The notes beneath the pieces were generated by a model. The model saw nothing but the letters and a program-made list of their open reading frames with translations. It had not been told where the DNA came from and ran no database searches. DNA of 64,000 nt from Monodelphis domestica (taxonomy: Eukaryota > Chordata > Mammalia > Didelphimorphia > Didelphidae), in NCBI RefSeq assembly GCF_027887165.1, contig NC_077227.1, forward strand, positions 62,538,107-62,602,106, given 5' to 3'. Within the stretch, counting starts at the first letter, position 1, and each line of letters starts with the position of its first letter. The translations under genes were made by a program, and so were the position numbers. Shown here piece after piece: positions 57,138 to 64,000 of the stretch.

Positions 57138-57760
57138 GACTTCCGGTTAAGATGGCGGCTTAGAGAAAGCTAAAGTTCAGATCTCCGGAAAACCCTTCCC
57201 GACCGATCTCAAACTATAAGCTCCTAAGGAGCCGAAATTCAAAACGATCAACAGCACAGACCCTGGGAACCCTCCTCCTGGACCTGGACCCGGATCAAAA
57301 GGTATGGCCCCCCTCAAAAGCCAGAACCCGAGATCCCTCGGACCTCAGGGGTAGGAGCGCAGAGTCCAAGGCTCCAGGAAGCCGCAGCCCGGCCCGGCTC
57401 AGAGAGCAGGGTCCTCGGAACAACAACCCTCAGGGCCTTCTATCCGAGTCCCAGTGAAAGTCACTGCCTGGAGCAAGACAGCCTCACGGGCTGGATCCTG
57501 CTATCCAAGTCTCAGTGAAAGTCCCTGCCCTCGGAGCTTGGGGAAGCTGCAGCCCATCCCCCCGCAGGCCGACGAAACAGCCTCACGGCCAGCGATTCTG
57601 AAGGCAACTTCTGGAAAGCAATGTGGTCCGACCCTTCCATTCCAGTTCCAGTGAGGCATATTCAGTTTAACCCAGGGAAAGCTCATAGAACCATCTGCCC
57701 AGGACTAAAGCCTCTGAACACCAGACAGAGACAAGAAAAGCTAATCCTCCACATTCAGAG
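57138..57760 (+). promoter_or_regulatory. L1 5' UTR promoter (element B)
   Basis: The first 20 bases hold ACTTCCGG (ETS-type) and AAGATGGCGGC (YY1-type). The 5' UTR is much more GC-rich than the rest of the element and has no TATA box. Human L1 also has a YY1 site at its 5' end that sets the start point; its role here is inferred. Confidence 0.65.
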
Positions 57761-58726
57761 ATGGCAAACTCCACAGAAGCACAGAAGCCCCAAAATACCA
57801 AGAAAAATAAGAAGAAAGGGGCGACTTTGGACACATTCTATGGAGCCAAAATACAAAATACAGAGCAGATAGAAGATAATATAAAAGAAAATGCTCCAAA
57901 ACCTTCCAAAGGAAATGGAAACTCTCCACAAACCTATGAAGAATTTGAATCAGAAATGACCAAAAAGATGGAAGCCTTCTGGGAGGAAAAGTTGGAAATA
58001 ATGCAAAAGAAATTCACGCATCTACAAAACCGGTATGATGAAACTGAAAAGGAAAACCAGGCTTTAAAGGCCAGAATCAGGCAGCTGGAAGACAACGATC
58101 GTGTAAAAGAGCAAGAATTAATAAAGCAAAGCCAAAATACCAAGAAATTAGAAGAGAACATAAAATATCTCACCGACAAGGTGATAGATCTGGAAAATAG
58201 AGGGAGAAGGGAAAATTTAAGAATAATTGGACTCCCAGAAAAGCCAGAAATAAACACCAAACTGGACATGGTGATACAAGATATAATCAAAGAAAATTGC
58301 CCAGAGATTCTAGAACAAGGGGGCAATACAGCCACTGACAGAGCTCACAGAACACCTTCTACACTAAACCCCCAAAAGACAACTCCCAGGAATGTAATTG
58401 CCAAATTCCAAAGCTATCAAACAAAAGAAAAAATCCTACGGGAAGCCAGAAAAAGACAATTTAGATATAAAGGAATGCCAATCAGGGTCACACAAGACCT
58501 TGCAAGTTCTACTCTGAATGATCGTAAGGCATGGAACATGATCTTCAGAAAGGCAAGAGAGCTGGGTCTCCAACCAAGAATCACCTACCCAGCAAAACTG
58601 ACTATATACTTCCAAGGGAAAGTATGGGCATTCAACAAAATAGAAGACTTCCAACTTTTTGCAAAGAAAAGACCAGAGCTCTGTGGAAAGTTTGATACCG
58701 AAAATCAAAGAGCAAGGAATACCTGA
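57761..58726 (+). CDS. L1 ORF1p, RNA-binding chaperone (intact)
   Basis: The frame is 321 codons, close to the usual L1 ORF1p length. Residues 1-60 are lysine-rich and probably disordered. Residues about 60-145 form a coiled coil for trimerisation (FTHLQNRYDETEKENQALKA and following heptads). Then comes an RRM-like domain starting NLRIIGLPEKPE and a C-terminal domain with AKFQSYQTKEKIL and RYKGMPIRVTQDL. ORF1p coats L1 RNA in cytoplasmic particles and is needed for retrotransposition. The ATG follows the GC-rich 5' UTR. Intactness is shown; expression is not. Confidence 0.94.
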   Translation: MANSTEAQKPQNTKKNKKKGATLDTFYGAKIQNTEQIEDNIKENAPKPSKGNGNSPQTYEEFESEMTKKMEAFWEEKLEIMQKKFTHLQNRYDETEKENQALKARIRQLEDNDRVKEQELIKQSQNTKKLEENIKYLTDKVIDLENRGRRENLRIIGLPEKPEINTKLDMVIQDIIKENCPEILEQGGNTATDRAHRTPSTLNPQKTTPRNVIAKFQSYQTKEKILREARKRQFRYKGMPIRVTQDLASSTLNDRKAWNMIFRKARELGLQPRITYPAKLTIYFQGKVWAFNKIEDFQLFAKKRPELCGKFDTENQRARNT

Positions 58727-59256
58727 AAAGGTAAATATTAAGGAAAGGGGAAAATGTTATCTTCTTCTTTTACTCAAACTCTCTTCTATAAGGACTACAT
58801 TTATATCAACCTATGTATACTAATATGTGGGGGAAATGTAATGTATAAATAGGGGGTAAAGAAAGACCAAATAGAATAACCATTCTCACACAAAGATTCA
58901 CATGGGAAGGGGAGGGGAAGAAAACTCCTATAAGAAGGAGAGGAAGAGGGGGGGGGGTTACTTAAACCTCAATCTCAGGGAAATCAACTCTGAGAGGGAA
59001 AAACATCCAGATCCATTGGGATCTTGAATTCTATCTTACCCAACAAGGGTAAGGAGAAGGGAAAACCAAGGGGGGGAGGGGGAGAGGGAGAACAAAAAGG
59101 GAGGGAAAGAGAGGGGGGAGGGGGAGGGAAGAAAAAGGGAGGGAGTAAAAAGGGAAACATCAAGGGAGGGGACAAGGGGGACTGATTCAAAGTAAATCAC
59201 TGGACTAAAAGGTAGAGCCGAAGAAGAAAAGGTTAGAATTAGGGAAGGCAATCAAA
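58727..59256 (+). other. L1 inter-ORF spacer (element B) with G-rich polypurine tract
   Basis: From about 58910 to 59190 the strand is almost all G and A, with several runs of G3-G8. Length differences from element A fall in the G and A runs. Confidence 0.85.
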
Positions 59257-62200
59257 ATGCCAGGGAGTCCACAAATGACAATCATAACTTTGAACGTGAA
59301 TGGGATGAACTCACCCATAAAACGTAGACGAATAGCAGAATGGATTAGAATCCAAAACCCTACCATATGTTGTCTTCAAGAAACACACATGAGGCGGGTT
59401 GACACCCACAAGGTCAGAATTAAAGGATGGAGTAAGACCTTCTGGGCCTCAACTGATAGAAAGAAGGCAGGAGTGGTAATCATGATATCTGATAAAGCCA
59501 ATGCAAAAATAGACCTGATCAAAAGGGATAGGGAAGGTAATTATATTTTGTTAAAAGGGACTCTAGACAATGAGGAAATATCATTAATCAATATGTATGC
59601 ACCAAATAATATAGCACCCAAATTTCTAATGGAGAAACTAGGAGAATTGAAGGAAGAAATAGACAATAAAACCATACTAGTGGGAGACTTAAACCAACCA
59701 TTATCAAATTTAGATAAATCAAATCAAAAAATAAATAAGAAAGAGGTAAAAGAAGTGAATGAAATCTTAGAAAAATTAGAATTAATAGACATATGGAGAA
59801 AAATAAATAGGGATAAAAAGGAATACACCTTCTTCTCAGCACCACATGGCACATTCACAAAAATTGACCATACATTAGGTCACAGAAACATAGCACACAA
59901 ATGCAGAAAAGCAGAAATAATGAATGCAGCCTTCTCAGATCACAAGGCAATAAAAATAATGATTAGTAATGGTACATGGAAAACCAAATCTAAAACCAAT
60001 TGGAAATTAAACAATATGATACTCCAAAACCGTTTAGTTAAAGAAGAAATCATAGAAACAATTAATAATTTCATCGAGGAAAATGACAATGGCGAAACAT
60101 CCTTTCAAACCTTTTGGGATGCAGCCAAAGCGGTAATCAGAGGTAAATTCATATCCCTGAATGCTTATATTAACAAACAAGGGAGAGCAGAGATCAATCA
60201 ATTGGAAATGCAAATGAAAAAACTGGAAAGCGATCAAATTAAAAACCCCCAGCAGAAAGCCAAATTAGAAATCCTAAAAATTAAGGGAGAAATTAATAAA
60301 ATCGAAAGTGATAGAACTATTGATTTAATAAATGAGACAAGAAGCTGGTACTTTGAAAAAACAAACAAAATAGACAAGGTACTGGTCAATCTAATTAAAA
60401 AAAGGAAGGAAGAAAAGCAAATTCACAGCATTAAAGATGAAAAGGGGGACAGCACCTCCGATGAAGAGGAAATTAAGGCAATCATTAGAAATTACTTTGC
60501 CCAATTATATGGCAATAAATACACCAACTTAGGAGAAATGGATGAATATATACAAAAATACAAACTGCCTAGACTAACAGAAGAGGAAATAGAATTCCTA
60601 AATAATCCCATATCAGAAATTGAAATCCAACAAGCCATCAAAGAACTTCCTAAGAAAAAATCCCCAGGGCCTGATGGATTCACCTGTGAATTCTATCAAA
60701 CATTCAGAGAACAGTTAATCCCAATACTATACAAACTATTTGACATAATAAGCAAAGAGGGAGTTCTACCAAACTCCTTTTACGACACAAACATGGTACT
60801 GATTCCAAAACCAGGCAGGTCAAAAACAGAGAAAGAAAACTATAGGCCAATCTCCCTAATGAACATAGATGCAAAAATCTTAAATAGGATACTAGCAAAA
60901 AGACTCCAGCAAGTGATCAGAAGGATCATTCACCATGATCAAGTAGGATTCATACCAGGGATGCAGGGCTGGTTCAACATTAGGAAAACCATCCACATAA
61001 TTGACCACATCAACAAGCAAACTAGCAAGAACCACATGATTATCTCAATAGATGCAGAAAAAGCCTTTGATAAAATACAACACCCATTCCTATTAAAAAC
61101 ACTAGAAAGCATAGGAATAGAAGGGTCATTCCTAAAAATAATAAACAGTATATATCTAAAACCAACAGCTAATATCATCTGCAATGGGGATAAACTAGAT
61201 GCATTCCCAATAAGATCAGGAGTGAAACAAGGATGCCCATTATCACCTCTACTATTTGACACTGTACTAGAAACACTAGCAGTAGCAATTAGAGAAGATA
61301 AAGGAATTGAAGGCATCAAAATAGGCAAGGAGGAGACCAAATTATCACTCTTTGTGGATGACATGATGGTCTACTTAAAGAATCCTAGAGATTCAACCAA
61401 AAAGCTAATTGAAATAATCAACAACTTTAGCAAAGTTGCAGGATACAAAATAAACCCACATAAATCATCAGCTTTTCTATATATCTCCAACACAGCTCAG
61501 CAGCAAGAACTAGAAAGAGAAATCCCATTCAAAATCACCTTAGACAACATAAAATACCTAGGAATCTACCTCCCAAGACAAACACAGGAACTATATGAAC
61601 ACAACTACAAAACACTCGCCACACAACTAAAACTAGACTTGAACAAATGGAAAAACATTAACTGCTCATGGATAGGAAGAGCCAAATATAATAAAAATGA
61701 CCATCCTACCCAAACTTATTTATCTATTTAGTGCCATACCCATTGAACTACCAAAATACTTCTTCACTGATTTAGAAAAAAACCATAACAAAGTTCATTT
61801 GGAAGAACAAAAGATCAAGGATATCCAGGGAAATAATGAAAAAAAAACACATATGATGGGGGCCTTGCAGTCCCTGACCTAAAACTATATTACAAAGCAG
61901 CAGTCATCAAAACAATTTGGTACTGGCTAAGAAACAGAAAGGAAGATCAGTGGAATAGACTGGGGGAAAGCGACCTCAGCAAGACAGTATACGATAAACC
62001 CAAAGATCCCAGCTTTTGGGACAAAAATCCACTATTCGATAAAAACTGCTGGGAAAATTGGAAGACAGTGTGGGAGAGACTAGGAATAGATCAACACCTC
62101 ACACCCTACACCAAGATAAATTCAAAATGGGTGAGTGACTTAAACATAAAGAAGGAAACCATAAGTAAATTGGGTAAACACAGAATAGTATACATGTCAG

Positions 62201-63066
62201 ACCTTTGGGAGGGGAAAGGCTTTAAAACCAAGCAAGATATAGAAAGAATCACAAAATGTAAAATAAATAATTTTGACTACATCAAACTAAAAAGCTTTTG
62301 TACAAACAAAACCAATATAACTAAAATCAGAAGGGAAACAACAAATTGGGAAAAAATCTTCATAGAAACCTCTGACAAAGGTTTAATTACTCATATTTAT
62401 AATGAGCTAAATCAATTGTACAAAAAATCAAGCCATTCTCCAATTGATAAATGGGCAAGGGAAATGGATAGGCAGTTCTCAGATAAAGAAATCAAAACTA
62501 TCAACAAGCACATGAAGAAGTGTTCTACATCTCTTATAATCAGAGAGATGCAAATCAAAACAACTCTGAGGTATCACCTCACACCTAGCAGATTGGCTAA
62601 CATAACAGCAAAGGAAAGTAATGAATGCTGGAGGGGATGTGGCAAAGTAGGGACATTAATTCATTGCTGGTGGAGCTGTGAACTGATCCAACCATTCTGG
62701 AGGGCAATTTGGAACTATGCCCAAAGGGCGACAAAAGAATATCTACCCTTTGACCCAGCCATAGCACTGCTGGGTCTGTACCCCAAAGAGATAATGGACA
62801 CAAAGACTTGTACAAAAATATTCATAGCTGCGCTCTTTGTGGTGGCCCAAAACTGGAAAACGAGGGGATGCCCATCAATTGGGGAATGGCTGAACAAACT
62901 GTGGTATATGTTGGTGATGGAATACTATTGTGCCAAAAGGAATAATAAAGTGGAGAAGTTCCATGGAGACTGGAACAACCTCCAGGAAGTGATGCAGAGC
63001 GAGAGGAGCAGAACCAGGAGAACATTGTACACAGAGACTAATACACTGTGGTATAATCGAACGTAA
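59257..63066 (+). pseudogene. L1 ORF2p (element B), endonuclease-reverse transcriptase, nearly intact
   Basis: The first 824 codons are open and hold the whole endonuclease (TLNVNG, QETH42-44, GDLNQ, IDHTLG, FSDHK) and reverse transcriptase. The catalytic box is FVDD at residues 699-702, where element A and most L1s have FADD. One extra A occurs at about 61684, one in the A-run near 61785 and one in the A-run near 61845. Together they are net in frame, but a stop at 61729-61731 falls in the shifted part. From about 61850 the original frame resumes and runs to TAA at 63066, with the C-x3-C-x7-H-x4-C knuckle in place. Confidence 0.94.
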
Positions 63067-63410
63067 TGGACTTCTCCATTAGTAGTGGTGTAATGTCCCT
63101 GAACAACTTGCAGGGACCCAGGAGAAAAAAACACCATTCATAAGCAAAGGATAAACTATGGGAGTGGAAACACCGAGAAAAAGCAACTGCCTGAATACAG
63201 AGGTTGAGGGGACATGACAGAGGATAGACTCTAAATGAACACTCTAATGCAAATACTATCAACAAAGCAATGGGTTCAAATCAAGAAAACATCTAATGCC
63301 CAGTGGACTTACGCGTCGGCTATGGGGGGTGGGGGGGGGAGGAAAAGAAAATGATCTATGTCTTTAACGAATAATGCTTGGAAATGATCAAATAAAATAT
63401 ATTAAAAAAA

Positions 63411-64000
63411 ATAATATCATAATGGCTAACTTATCTAGGCTAAATAAGTTAAGTTCCCCCAAACAAAAACTCACAAAACAGAGTCCAGTAAATGAGCCAA
63501 GATCCCAGATGTAATGTCCAAAGTAGGTCCAGCAGAGAAGGGATGGTTCTTTTTAGGGCTTCTGTCCAGCTGCCAGTAGCCAGTAAAAGCAATTTTTCTC
63601 CTTGTAGAAAGATGGATCACTGCCAACTCCCCAAGATTCCCCCACAGGAGTCTTCTTGTTGTTTTTGTTTGTTTTTTTTTTTTTTCAGTTGGGACCTTAG
63701 AATCTTGACCCAGGCTCTTATGTGATTGTCTGTCACATGTCCCTGTCAATCAAATGCAGTTCATTTTGCAGAATCATTTTGCAATCTTCCTTTGCTTACT
63801 ACATTCTCCCCTTTGCACAAAGTCCAAATCATGTTGAAAACACTATTTTGGCATTTATGTACAACCTAAAATACCAATTTCCTAAACTATCTACCTAAAA
63901 TAACAGCCTACACGCAACTATCTTAATCTAATACTAACCTATTCTAAGGAATTTAACAAGGAAAAAGGAAAAGGAATTAAATAATGAACAAGTACAAATG
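63411..64000. other. Right flank of element B, unrecognised, possibly LTR-derived
   Basis: It contains a T-run (63671-63685) and repeat-like AT-rich sequence. The style of 63700-63830 suggests an antisense LTR or ERV edge, but there is no second copy in the window to prove it. Confidence 0.3.

Larger units (their letters stand above)
57138..63410 (+). mobile_element. Full-length young L1, element B
   Basis: It starts gacttccggttaagatggcg, exactly like element A, and ends in aataaaatatatt plus A8. The layout is 5' UTR (57138-57760), ORF1 (57761-58726), spacer, ORF2 (59257-63066) and 3' UTR. It is nearly the same as element A over all 6.27 kb. ORF1 is intact and ORF2 is disturbed only by three one-base insertions within 170 bp. 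No target duplication was recognised. Confidence 0.96.

Overview
The window looks like gene-poor, AT-rich marsupial DNA, most like an opossum (Monodelphis-type). The marks are several copies of the marsupial tRNA-type SINE with its 'gggggcagctgggt' head, a Mar1-type CORE-SINE tail, two almost identical full-length L1 elements, and many older L1, CR1/L3, hAT and LTR remnants. Species and family names come from memory; no search was run.

The one convincing host gene is on the minus strand at 353-7008. It is a three-exon PRD-class homeobox gene of 556 codons. Exon 1 (6948-7008) holds the start, exon 2 (4359-4516) holds homeodomain residues 1-46, and exon 3 (353-1804) holds residues 47-60 and a long Ser/Pro/Gln-rich tail. 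The intron inside the homeodomain sits at the classic PRD position 46/47 and appears to use a GC-AG splice pair. The tail contains three nearly identical 82-residue tandem repeats, each with a PKRKKVD basic cluster, and a PIDLS motif of the CtBP-binding type. A GC box and a CCAAT box lie 140-165 bp upstream of the start codon, and an AATAAA lies 60 bp after the stop. I could not assign an orthologue.

The rest is layered transposon debris. At 12.8-21.7 kb an old antisense L1 was interrupted by a full-length L1 (element A, 13696-19957, carrying a 3' transduction) and by a hAT element with an 8-bp target duplication. At 22.6-29.3 kb there are LTR fossils of three families, several of them clean solo LTRs with 4-bp duplications and nested in one another. 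At 29.5-35.8 kb another old antisense L1 holds insertions up to three levels deep. From 36 to 57 kb are scattered L1, SINE, CR1/L3 and LTR pieces and a CAPZA2 processed pseudogene (49.27-50.07 kb). At 57138-63410 lies L1 element B, with an intact ORF1 and a nearly intact ORF2.

The genes form no pathway. The window shows a solitary homeobox regulator beside a transposon graveyard with at least one recently active L1 lineage.
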